Below, piece after piece: positions 9,785 through 18,536 of a stretch of DNA of 64,000 nt. Positions within the stretch are counted from its first letter, which is position 1, and each line of letters begins with the position of its first letter. The stretch comes from AP-15 sp963737145 (lineage in GTDB: Bacteria > Pseudomonadota > Alphaproteobacteria > ATCC43930 > CGMCC-115725): NCBI GenBank assembly GCA_963737145.1, contig CAVTRO010000001.1, positions 124,001 through 188,000 on the forward strand, given 5' to 3'. Both the position numbers and the translations under genes were made by a program. Below the pieces are notes generated by a model. It was given only the letters and a program-made list of their open reading frames with translations, was not told where the DNA came from and searched no databases.

Positions 9785-10152
9785 TTACGCGGGCTGAACC
9801 TTCTCGATCAGTTCGATCTGGGCCCCGTCGGGGGCTTCGAGGAAGCAGACGCGGCGGCCGTTGTTCGGCGGCAACTCCTCGAGGACGCGCACCCCGTTCT
9901 CCCGCAGCTTCGCCATCGCCCCGGAATAATCGTCGGTATCGAGGGCGATGTGCTCGATGCCGTAATGCTGCTCGTGGTTTTGCGTCGAGATCAGGGTCGT
10001 GATGTTGAGCGTCAGCCCATGCAGGTTCACGCCGATGGCCGCGGCCGGGGATCTCGGCCACATAGGTCGGCGCCGAGATTGTCGATGTAGAACTGCATCG
10101 TCTGCTTGGGATCCTTGGTCTTGACATGCACGTGCTGGATCGCAAAGGACAT
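9785..10152 (-). CDS. VOC-family (glyoxalase/bleomycin resistance) protein (frame interrupted twice)
   Basis: The start at 10152 gives MSFAIQHVHVKTKDPKQTMQ then FYIDNLGA, the first VOC beta-alpha-beta unit. The frame breaks near 10066-10072 (one extra base after NLGA, before TYVAEIPGRG) and again near 10040-10044 (one extra C before IGVNLHGLTLNI). The rest, HYGIEHIALDTDDY, LRENGVRVLEELPP and RVCFLEAPDGAQIELIEKV, is a standard second module with the metal His and Glu. Repaired length is 121 residues. It is the first gene of the minus-strand operon leading into the luciferase-like gene 20 bases downstream. The substrate is not predictable. Confidence 0.8.
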
Positions 10153-10684
10153 CGTGGTTCTCCTCGTCATCTCGCCGGATCGCGGCCCCGCACGATATCG
10201 CGGTCGGGCCCCGGCGGCGAGCCCGTTCCTCGGCGGCGTTAGCTGTTCTCGCTGTTAAATGCAGCCGAAAAACAGCGAAGTTACCCGCCTCTGCCGCGGC
10301 ACTCCTCGGCTTTCGCCGACTGAGGCACGATAATAACAGCGAGAAAGCCGGCTGATATTCGCTGAGACTGGCTGATAACGGGCCCGCTTCGTCCGGGTGT
10401 TTCTGCGCGTCAATGGCATTCGATCAATTTGTGTCTGTTCGGACGAGCCCCCAAAGTACCACGCAATTATGGCTATTTCCGCATCGAAGCCGACCCGCAT
10501 TCAACTTCCCTGGCCAGATCCTCCGACCCTCCTCCTGCTAGTGATACAAATCGTAGCTTGGTACCCGGTTCCGATGACGGCTCTCAACCCCTTGTGGACA
10601 TTCGCACAAGGTTCTGCACCGGCTAACCGATTGATCGAACGAGCTTCGGCTAGCGGCGCAAATTCTTGACCTTCACAAACACGC
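10153..10684. other. Intergenic region with a degenerate dispersed repeat
   Basis: No convincing gene is visible. At 10242-10264 a 23-base element resembles 39280-39302 in 20 of 23 positions (core TGCAG preceded by two GCTGTT units), and AACAGCGAG-like sequences recur in inverted orientation near 10335. This looks like a decayed mobile or REP-like sequence. Weak open frames here show no coding features. Confidence 0.5.
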
Positions 10685-12586
10685 TTATTTCGTCATGGCC
10701 CGGCGAATGATTTCTGCTCGTGCCTGGTCACGCTGTGAGAGCAGTCGCTGTACCAATTCTTCGGGCCAAGCTGTCTCGGCAACTATTAGGCATGCGTCAA
10801 AGGCAGCAACCGCCTCCCGCAGCCGCGCGGTGCCGCTCTGGCGCTCGCCGAGCGCTGAGAGCGCATTACCGAGGTTGTTCTCGGCTAGGGCCCAATCGAG
10901 CGGGACCCGCTCGCGCGTCCATACCTCGAGCGCCGCGCGGTAGGCGGCGACCGCCTCTTGTAATAACGTGGTGCCGCTGTCGCGCTCGCCAAGCATCGAG
11001 AGCGCACTGCCGAGGTTGTTCTGGGTCGCCGCCCATTGCAGCGGGACCCGCTCGCGCGTCCATTCCTCAAGTGCCGCGTGGTGGGCGGCGACCGCCTGTT
11101 GCAACCGCCTGGTGCCGCTCTCGCGCTCGCCAAGCATCGAGAGCGCACTGCCAAGGTTGCTCTGGGTCGCCGCCCATTGCAGCGGCGCCCGCTCGCGCGT
11201 CCATTCCTCAAGCGCCCAGCGATACGCGTTGACTGCCTCTCGCAGCCGCGCGGTGCCGCTCTCGCGCTCGCCCAGCCTCATGAGCGCGCCGCCGAGGTTG
11301 TTCTGGGTTAGGGCCCAATAGAGCGGCACCCGTTCGCGCGTTCTTTCTTCGAGTGCCGCGCGGCACGCGGCAACCGCCTCTCGCAGCCGCGCGGTGCCGC
11401 TCTCGCGCTCGCCGAGCCTCGTGAGCGTATTACCGAGGTTGTTTTGAGCTAGGGCCCATTGCAGCGGCACGCGCTCGCGCGTCCATACTTCAAGTGCCGC
11501 GCGGTACGCGGCAACGCCTTGTTGCAACAGCCTAGTGTCGCCCTCCCGCTCGCCGAGCATTGAGAGCGCATTACCGAGGTTGTTCTGGGTTAGAGCCCAG
11601 TCGAGCGGCACCCGCTCGCGCGTCCTTTCCTCGAGTACCAAGCGGTACGCGGCAACCGCCTCTCGCAACCGCGCGTTGCCGCTCTCGCGCTCTCCCAACT
11701 TCGTGAGCACGACGCCGAGGTTGCTCTGGGCCAGAGCCCAATCGAGCGGCACCCGCTCGCGCGTCCATACCTCAAGTGCCGCGCGGTACGCGGTAACCGC
11801 CTCTTGCAACAGCCTGGTGTCGCTCGCCCGCTCGCCTAGCACCGAGAGCGCAGTACCGAGACTGTTCTGGGTCGACGCCCAATGGAGCGGCAACCGCTCG
11901 CGCGGACCCAAAATCAGAAGAGCGCGCGAAAGTTCTATGGAAATTCGCAGCGCAGCATTGTCGCCGAATTCCTCGCCTTGCTGGTAAAGCGCACGCGCTT
12001 GCTGGAAAAGATACTCACCGCGTGTGAGGTCATAACCTGCCGGCACGCGTCCTGCGGCAGCTCCGAAATGGGCCGCGGCGTCGCTGTAATGCAGGCGCGT
12101 CCGGGCAAGATCGCCGCGACGGGCGCAGGTAAAAGCAGCCTGTAAGGCGCGGTTTTCGAGGTCGCGGTCCTGAGCCGCCAGCGCCTGCGCGAGCAGCGTG
12201 TCAGCACGATCCAGATCGAACCCGTCCAAGGCCTCCCGGAGTTCGGCTTTCAAGCGCGCCGTTTCGACATCGTCACCAAACTCTGTCCCGGCTTGGGCGA
12301 CCAGAGCCTTGTAACGTTCTGCAATTTCGAAAACCCGACCGGGGATCGCCTCTACCTCAATCTCGGCCTCGCCAATGATGCGGAAAAACCCGAGAACCTG
12401 TTTTTGGCTGGCTTCGAGTTGACGCCCAAGATCGGCGATGGTCGCCTGCTGAGCCGCGTTAAGTCGTTCCAGAGGATCTGTTGCAGCCTTGAGGATCGCC
12501 GGCAATTCCTCCGGCATGATCCCGACGATATCCCGACCGGCCGCCCGCCCGCCGCGATCTGCTGAGATGGTGCGTGATCCCCACAC
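10685..12586 (-). CDS. TPR protein with eight phased 47-residue repeats
   Basis: 633 residues from a GTG at 12586. The N-terminus TISADRGGRAAGRDIVGI is followed by a helical region (about 25-150, with a coiled-coil-like segment around LGRQLEASQKQVLGF) and then eight tandem 47-residue units with the consensus TRERVPLDWA, NNLGNALSxLGERESGT, ARLREAVAAYRAALE. Each is a tetratricopeptide hairpin plus a short insert. The DNA period is exactly 141 bases across all copies. TPR superhelices bind proteins, so a sensor or scaffold role is likely; no catalytic domain is visible. The gene starts six bases after a small membrane-protein gene that shares the ADRG...AAGRDI motif, so the two are probably cotranscribed and may interact. 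Function is unknown. Confidence 0.82.
   Translation of the reverse strand: MWGSRTISADRGGRAAGRDIVGIMPEELPAILKAATDPLERLNAAQQATIADLGRQLEASQKQVLGFFRIIGEAEIEVEAIPGRVFEIAERYKALVAQAGTEFGDDVETARLKAELREALDGFDLDRADTLLAQALAAQDRDLENRALQAAFTCARRGDLARTRLHYSDAAAHFGAAAGRVPAGYDLTRGEYLFQQARALYQQGEEFGDNAALRISIELSRALLILGPRERLPLHWASTQNSLGTALSVLGERASDTRLLQEAVTAYRAALEVWTRERVPLDWALAQSNLGVVLTKLGERESGNARLREAVAAYRLVLEERTRERVPLDWALTQNNLGNALSMLGEREGDTRLLQQGVAAYRAALEVWTRERVPLQWALAQNNLGNTLTRLGERESGTARLREAVAACRAALEERTRERVPLYWALTQNNLGGALMRLGERESGTARLREAVNAYRWALEEWTRERAPLQWAATQSNLGSALSMLGERESGTRRLQQAVAAHHAALEEWTRERVPLQWAATQNNLGSALSMLGERDSGTTLLQEAVAAYRAALEVWTRERVPLDWALAENNLGNALSALGERQSGTARLREAVAAFDACLIVAETAWPEELVQRLLSQRDQARAEIIRRAMTK
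10795..11900 (-). repeat. Eight-copy 141-base tandem array coding for TPR units
   Basis: The conserved block for the RERVP motif occurs at 10901, 11042, 11183, 11324, 11465, 11606, 11747 and 11888, a constant step of 141 bases with no indel. Outer limits are approximate. Inner copies are very similar at DNA level while the copy near 11888 is more divergent, which suggests recent duplication or gene conversion. Confidence 0.9.
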
Positions 12587-12592
12587 TGCAGT

Positions 12593-12817
12593 CTAACGTC
12601 GTCCCTTTGTCTTCGGGGGTGTGCCGACGCTGATGTCGCGGCCCGCCGCCATGCTGCCGCGGTCCGCCTTAATGACCGTATGCGGGTTGGACTTCTTGCC
12701 CGGCGTCTCACGCAGAAACTTGAAAACCGCCCATGCCGCGCCGACGACGACGGTGACTTCGCCGCCGATGAAAGCCAGCGTCTTCTGGTTCGTCGGATCG
12801 GCTACCCAAAGCCACAT
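12593..12817 (-). CDS. Small membrane-anchored protein, partner of the TPR gene
   Basis: 74 residues from the ATG at 12817 (MWLWVADPTNQKTLAFIGGE). Residues about 13-35 (LAFIGGEVTVVVGAAWAVFK) form one transmembrane helix; the basic tail (RETPGKKSNPH) probably faces the cytoplasm and ends with ADRGSMAAGRDISVG and a Lys/Arg-rich stretch. The same ADRG...AAGRDI pattern occurs at the N-terminus of the adjacent TPR protein, whose GTG start lies six bases after this stop. Its size makes it easy to miss, but the ribosome-site-like GGGGCGAGGG, tight spacing and shared motif support it. It may tether the TPR protein to the membrane. I do not recognise a named family. Confidence 0.65.
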   Translation of the reverse strand: MWLWVADPTNQKTLAFIGGEVTVVVGAAWAVFKFLRETPGKKSNPHTVIKADRGSMAAGRDISVGTPPKTKGRR

Positions 12818-13073
12818 AGCCCTCGCCCCGCTCGCGTTAGATGCTACATAGCCTCACCCTGTTACGCTAGTTCGATGTTCGTTTTGATTTTCACTCCCCG
12901 AATGACTGCTTACCACCCCGAGCCGACCTCGGTGGAGGTGCCAAGGTCACATTCTATTCATTAAGTCGTGGTGATTGACCCAAAATTGGCGCTTGCGGGG
13001 CTGACTGGGTTGGTTAAGAGTTGGGTGCGGCCGACAAGTTGGGAAGTGCCGGCTACCATCGAGGGGGAGCTGA

Positions 13074-15500
13074 ATGGCCAATCGCCGTGCGTGGGGATCG
13101 CGTCTTCTTCTGGCGAGCTGGCTCGTGGCTGCGGGCATTTGGCTCGCCGGCGAGGCCCGGGCGCAGGTCATCGACGAAGCGCGGCAGGCGGGGCGGTCGG
13201 CCCAGTCGTTCCCGGCGGCTGACGAGGATTATTTCCGGGGGATGGATGGCGGCATTGCCCTCACCCCGGACGAGGTCAAGGGGCGCAACATGTGGATCGT
13301 CTGGACCGGCGGCGACGACCGGCTGTGGGACGATCTGACCAACCTGACGTTCGGAAATTTCGATCTGCTGAAAATCCTGTCCTCATACCCCGGGCTGAAA
13401 TACAGCCGGGACAACCGGTGGAATTATTTCGGTCTGGTCAACGAGCCGTGTTTTACGAAGCCCACCGGACCGAACCCGCAGCGCTATGGCCTGTGGCTCG
13501 ATATGCGCGCCCCCAATTGCCCCGCCGATCCCTTTGCCAATCCGGAAAAATACCCCGGTGTCGCGATCGGCGCGCGCGGCAAGAACATCCCCGCCGGATC
13601 CTATTACGGAGAGCCGACCGGGATTGTCGGGTTGCGGCTGTTCCCGAACCCGGATTTCGACGAGGCCGCCGCGAAGGCCTGGGACCCCGAGCGCTATTAC
13701 AAGGACCCCGACTATTACCTGTCGAAGGAGCTGGTGCGTCCATACCGTGTCGGGGTGGCCTGCGGATTTTGTCACGTCAGTCCCAACCCCGAAAAGCCGC
13801 CGGCGAACCCCGAGGCGCCGCAGTGGGAGAATTTGAGCTCGATAGTCGGCGCCCAGTATTTCTGGGTTGACCGGATTTTCGCATGGAACGCCGACCCCTC
13901 GACCTTTTTCTTTCAGTTCCTGCACACCGCGCGGCCCGGTTCGCTCGATACCTCTCTGGTATCGAGCGACAACATCAACAACCCGCGCACGATGAATGCG
14001 ATCTACAATGTCTGGCCGCGGCTGGAGGCGGCCAGACGCTGGGGACAGGAGACGCTCCGGTCCGACAATTTCGCCAACAAGCAATTCAACGATTTTGTCA
14101 ATCAAGGCCCGCTGACACAGTTCTATGAGCCGCCAAACACGGTGTGGACCCCGCACGTGCTGAAAGACGGCGCCGACTCGGTCGGGGTGCTCGGAGCCCT
14201 CAACCGGGTGTATCTCAACATTGGCCTCTTCAGCGAGGAATGGCTGCGCCATTTCAATCCGATCCTCGGCGGGAAACCGGTCACCCCGATCGCAGTCACG
14301 ACGGCGCGGGCGAACTCGACCTATTGGGACGCGACGGAATTGCAGACCCCCGATATGGCGCTGTTCCTCGTCAAGGCGTCTTATCCGCATAAACTGCTCA
14401 ATGCGCCGGGGGGCGGCGCCTACCTCAATGACCCGCCGGAGGCGGTCCAGCAGGGCAAACTCGTCTTTGCCGACAATTGCGCGGCGTGTCATTCGAGCAA
14501 GGCGCCGTCAATGCCGGCCGGCGCCAACCCGGGGCTCTGCATCGGTCCCGGCTATCTGGAATGCTGGAACCGGTATTGGGAATGGACCCACACCGATAAT
14601 TTCCGTGGGCCCATGCGGCAGATCGTCAACAGCCCCGATTTCCTGGACGGCAACTATCTGTCCAATGACATGCGCGTGCCGGTCACGTTGCTGCAGACCA
14701 ATGCCTGCGCTCCGCTCGCGACAAATGCGATCGCCGGCAATGTGTGGGACAATTTTTCTTCGGGTTCGTACAAGGAATTGCCGTCGATCGGTTCCATCAC
14801 CGTCTACAACCCGTTAACCGGAGCGCCGCAGCAGTATCAGATGCCGGCGGGCGGGCGCGGATATACGCGGGTGCCGTCGCTCATCAGTGTCTGGGCGACG
14901 GCGCCTTTCCTCCTCAACAACAGCCTCGGCCACTTTAACCAGAGCCCGTCGGTGGAAGCCCGGATGGCTTCCTTCGACAATTCGATCACGAAGATGCTGT
15001 GGCCGGAGAAGCGGGAGAAGGACGCTGTCTTTGGCGACAAAATCCCCGGCATCATAGACAGGACAACTGTCACGAGTTGGCTCCGGGTCCCGACCGGCTT
15101 TCTGCCGGACGTACTCAAGGACACGCAGGACGTGCTGCAACTGATCGCGCCAAAGCTCTTCGATCAGGGCGGGCTCGAAATCGGGCCGATCCCGGCCGGA
15201 ACGCCGATCGATCTGCTGGCCAATTTCGATCCGCTGCCACAATCGACATCGAGCTTGCACGAGCGCCTGGCGCACGACAAGGCGGTGGTGAAAGTGGTGG
15301 TGCAGCTGGTTCATGACCTGAAAGCGCTGCCGCAGGACGCCTCGGACGAGGAGGCCCGCAAGGTTTTCGCGAATGTCGGGGAGCAGCTTTTTGCGCTCAG
15401 CAAATGCCCAGACTACGTCGTCAACCGCGGCCATTACTTCGGCACTCAGCTCGGCGATGCCGACAAGAAGGCGCTGATCGCGTTCCTGAAAACATTCTGA
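13074..15500 (+). CDS. Secreted dihaem cytochrome c, RoxA-like architecture
   Basis: 808 residues with a clear signal peptide (LLLASWLVAAGIWLAGEA, cleavage after about residue 30). Two haem c sites are visible: CGFCH at residues 230-234 and CAACH at 469-473. The long spacing and Trp/Tyr-rich segments recall rubber oxygenase RoxA/RoxB and MauG-related dihaem proteins, but I cannot confirm that family, so it may simply be an electron-transfer cytochrome. It is exported and would need the Ccm system, part of which lies at 50.7-54.2 kb. A GMC oxidoreductase gene follows 61 bases downstream, so the cytochrome may take electrons from that flavoenzyme or act on the same substrate. Confidence 0.8.
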   Translation: MANRRAWGSRLLLASWLVAAGIWLAGEARAQVIDEARQAGRSAQSFPAADEDYFRGMDGGIALTPDEVKGRNMWIVWTGGDDRLWDDLTNLTFGNFDLLKILSSYPGLKYSRDNRWNYFGLVNEPCFTKPTGPNPQRYGLWLDMRAPNCPADPFANPEKYPGVAIGARGKNIPAGSYYGEPTGIVGLRLFPNPDFDEAAAKAWDPERYYKDPDYYLSKELVRPYRVGVACGFCHVSPNPEKPPANPEAPQWENLSSIVGAQYFWVDRIFAWNADPSTFFFQFLHTARPGSLDTSLVSSDNINNPRTMNAIYNVWPRLEAARRWGQETLRSDNFANKQFNDFVNQGPLTQFYEPPNTVWTPHVLKDGADSVGVLGALNRVYLNIGLFSEEWLRHFNPILGGKPVTPIAVTTARANSTYWDATELQTPDMALFLVKASYPHKLLNAPGGGAYLNDPPEAVQQGKLVFADNCAACHSSKAPSMPAGANPGLCIGPGYLECWNRYWEWTHTDNFRGPMRQIVNSPDFLDGNYLSNDMRVPVTLLQTNACAPLATNAIAGNVWDNFSSGSYKELPSIGSITVYNPLTGAPQQYQMPAGGRGYTRVPSLISVWATAPFLLNNSLGHFNQSPSVEARMASFDNSITKMLWPEKREKDAVFGDKIPGIIDRTTVTSWLRVPTGFLPDVLKDTQDVLQLIAPKLFDQGGLEIGPIPAGTPIDLLANFDPLPQSTSSLHERLAHDKAVVKVVVQLVHDLKALPQDASDEEARKVFANVGEQLFALSKCPDYVVNRGHYFGTQLGDADKKALIAFLKTF

Positions 15501-15503
15501 TCT

Positions 15504-15530
15504 CCCTCTGCGCCCCTAGGGCGGAGAGGG
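15504..15530. repeat. REP-type palindrome
   Basis: CCCTCTGCGCCC pairs with GGGCGGAGAGGG around CTAG, between the cytochrome c stop and the GMC start. It is one mismatch away from the hairpins at 8683 and 8793. Confidence 0.75.
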
Positions 15531-15561
15531 CAAAGGTTCGGGGCACGTTGAGAGGTAATCA

Positions 15562-17434
15562 ATGAGCAACGGCGGCCCGTTCGATTACATTGTCGTTGGC
15601 TCCGGAGCCGGAGGCGGAACGCTTGCCGCGCGGCTGGCCGAGGGCGGGCGCTCGGTGCTTCTGCTCGAGGCGGGGGGCGATCCGCGGCTGCTCTCGGGCA
15701 CCAATGACGATCAGCCCGGCATCAACCGCCTGCCCGACGATTACGACGTGCCGTCGTTCCACGGCTTTGCGAGCGAGAACGACGCGATGCGGTGGGACTT
15801 TTTTGTCCGGCATTATGCTTCGGACGAAATGCAGCAGAAGGACCCGAAGTACCGCAAGGAGTATCGGGGCTCCCCAGTGGACGGCGTGCTCTATCCGCGC
15901 GCCGGGACCCTGGGCGGTTGCACGGCGCACAATGCGATGATCCTGGTTTATCCGCACAACGCGGATTGGGACGGGATCGCCCGGCTGACGGGCGACCAGT
16001 CATGGAGCGCCGACAATATGCGGCGGTACTTCATGCGATTGGAGAACTGTCAGTACCGGCCGCTCGAGCGCGCGCTGGCGGCCGCCGGCCCGAACCCGTC
16101 GCGCCACGGTTGGCATGGCTGGCTGCAGTCGGAGATCGCGATCCCGAAGGCGGCGGTGCGCGATTTCGGACTGGTACAGGTATTGCTCGAGTTCGGCGCA
16201 CGATGCGTTCGACGATATCGGGCAGCCGATCGAACGCCTTCTCGATTTGGTGGAGGCCAAGGCCGATCCAAATGACTGGAGGCTCGTGACAGAGAACGCG
16301 GTGGGCGTGCGCTATACGCCGCTTACGACGCGCGGTCACGCGCGGATGGGCGCGCGCGAGCGGGTGTTGGAGACCGCGCAGAAATACCCGGACCGGCTGC
16401 GAATCGAACTCGACGCGCTGGTCACGCGGGTGCTGCTCGACGAAAACAACCGCGCAACCGGTGTCGAATACCTGAAGGGCGAGCAACTCTACCGGGCGCA
16501 TGGCCAGCCGGGGACCGCAGAGGGTGTGCGACGCCAGGCGCAGGCGGCGCGCGAGGTCATCCTCTGCGGTGGCGCGTTCAATACGCCGCAACTCCTGATG
16601 TTGTCGGGGATCGGGCGCCGCGATGTAGTGGAGCCGCTCGGCATTCCGGTGAAGGTGGAGCTGCCCGGGGTCGGCAAGAATTTGCAGGACCGCTACGAGG
16701 TCGGCGTCGTCAACCGGATGAATTTCGACCGCTGGAACATTCTCGAAGGGGTCACCTTCAGCCATGGCGACCAGGCCTACCGTGACTGGTCCGAGAAGCG
16801 CGAAGGCCTCTACACCAGCAATGGCGCGGTATTGGCGGCAATCCTCAAATCACGCGCCGAGCGCGCGCTGCCCGATTTGTTCTGCTTTGCTCTGGTTGGC
16901 CTCTTCGGCGGGTATTTCCCCGGCTACTCCTCACTCGCCGTCACCAAGCCCAATTATTTGACCTGGGCGATCCTGAAGGCCCATACCGAGAACCGCGCCG
17001 GCGAAATCGTATTGCGCAGCGCCGATCCGCGCGATACGCCGCTGATCAACTTCCATTATTTCGAGGAGGGCAGCGACAAAGCCGGCGCAGACCTCGATTC
17101 GGTCGTCGCCGGCATCCGATTTGCGCGCAAGCTTACGGCAAAGCTCAAAGCCGAAGGGGCGATCGCCGAAGAGGAACAGCCGGGCGAGGCGCGCCAGAGC
17201 GATGAGGAGCTGAAGGATTTTGTGCGCAACACGGCCTGGGGCCACCATGCATCGTGCAGCTGTCCGATCGGGCCGCGCGACAGCGCCGGCGTAGTCGATG
17301 GCGACTTCCGGGTGCACGGCACCCAAGGACTGCGCATCGTCGATGCCTCGGTGTTCCCGCGCATCCCGGGGTTTTTCATTGTCAGCGCCGTCTACATGAT
17401 CGCCGAAAAGGCGGCGGACGTGATTCTCGCCTAG
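15562..17434 (+). CDS. GMC-family FAD-dependent oxidoreductase (frame broken by one extra base)
   Basis: The start at 15562 opens with the FAD-binding motif VVGSGAGGGTLAARLAEGG and VLLLEAGGD, then the GMC signature YPRAGTLGGCTAHNAMI. The frame is lost at 16189-16194, where GAGTTC replaces an expected GAGTC; dropping one T restores LLESAHDAFDDIG. The second half has GAFNTPQLLMLSGIG, LPGVGKNLQDRYE, the active-site pair GHHASCSCPIG and the C-terminal VDASVFPRIPG. Repaired length is 623 residues. GMC enzymes oxidise alcohols or sugars using FAD; no Tat or Sec signal is obvious. Its partner is probably the cytochrome c just upstream. The gene ends close to a convergent permease gene. Confidence 0.88.
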
Positions 17435-17440
17435 CGGTGT

Positions 17441-18516
17441 TCAAACTGGGTCATGCTGGCGCCGAGCCCGATCCGTTCGGGGCGCCGTGCCGGCGATCGG
17501 TTCGGCGTAGTACTGCTGGAGCGTCACCTTGATGCAGACCGCCACGGGTACCGCGATCAGCAGACCGACGACGCCGAACAGGATCGCGCCGCAAACAAAC
17601 GATATGATGATGACGACCGGGTGAATCCGCGCCGCCTCGCCAAGGACGATCGGTCCGACAACGTTATCGATCGACAGCCGCAGCGCAATGGCGAACCCGA
17701 ACAGAAATGCCGCTGCCCAGATGCCGCTCTGTTGGATTGCGATGATGCCCACGATCGTCGCTGAAGCGAAAGGGCCGATCACCGGAATGAGCTCGAGGAT
17801 GCCGACCGTTATGGCCAGCAGAACGGCATTGGGCAAATGAAAGACCGGACCAAAGCCGATCCAAGCCACCACAGCGGTGTAGAAGACGACGACGCAGATG
17901 CCGATCAGGTAGCGGCGCAATACCGGGACAATCTTGGGCAGGACATCCTCGACCGAGCGCCTGCGCTCGGGAGGCAGCAGCCATATTGCGCCGGCTGAAA
18001 GGCTGGGCGCCGAGATCAGGAAATAGGGCATCAGCACCAAAGTCAGGAAGCCGCCGAATACAAACGAGACGGCCAACCCGGCGACCCGCTCGACGGCGGT
18101 GAGCCCGATCATCCCCGACATCGCCCCTCCCATTTCGTTCACGAGCTTCTCGGGGGTATAGGTCTGCCCGAACAGCGTAATGCCTTGGCTGCCGATCAAT
18201 TCACCGAGGAAATGCTGCAAGAATTTCGCGGAGCGCGCGCCACGACATGCATCAAGTCAGGCACCGCGGTGGTTCCGACCCAATAGCCGGCGCCGCCGAG
18301 GATCGCGAGAATGAGCACGAAGAGCGTTGCCGCGATCGGCCAACGCGGGGACCCGAGGCGGCGCTGCAGGGCTCTGATCAGCGGATCGAACACAAAAGCG
18401 ACCGCTACGGCGAAGACAAAGGGCAGCAGAGCAATCCGGATCTGATAGAGTAGGATCGCGATGACTGCCAGCACCGCTGCGATTGCCCAGCCCCCGACAA
18501 ACGACCGGCGCCGCAT
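17441..18516 (-). CDS. AI-2E family (PerM-like) transporter (frame interrupted)
   Basis: The start at 18516 gives MRRRSFVGGWAIAAVLAVIA, overlapping no neighbour but only 20 bases after the glycosyltransferase stop. The order is two N-terminal helices, FVFDPLIRALQRRLG, a soluble segment, FGGFLTLVLMPYFLISA, then ILELIPVIGPFASA and VGPIVLGEAARIHPVVII, which is the diagnostic permease signature. The frame is lost at 18221-18227 (GAATTTC on the plus strand); reading it as GAATC gives a continuous RAPRFLQHFLGELIG and a 357-residue protein of normal length. Family members export small molecules or act as sodium/proton antiporters. Confidence 0.85.
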
Positions 18517-18536
18517 CTGCGGGTCGTCTCGGGGAT

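Noticed and set aside
10255..10500. Minus-strand 81-codon open frame in the gap upstream of the VOC gene
   Set aside because: No ribosome site, basic low-complexity composition, and it spans repeat-like sequence.
10795..11900. Regular repeats as a CRISPR array
   Set aside because: Units are 141 bases, fully coding, with no short repeat/spacer pattern and no cas genes.
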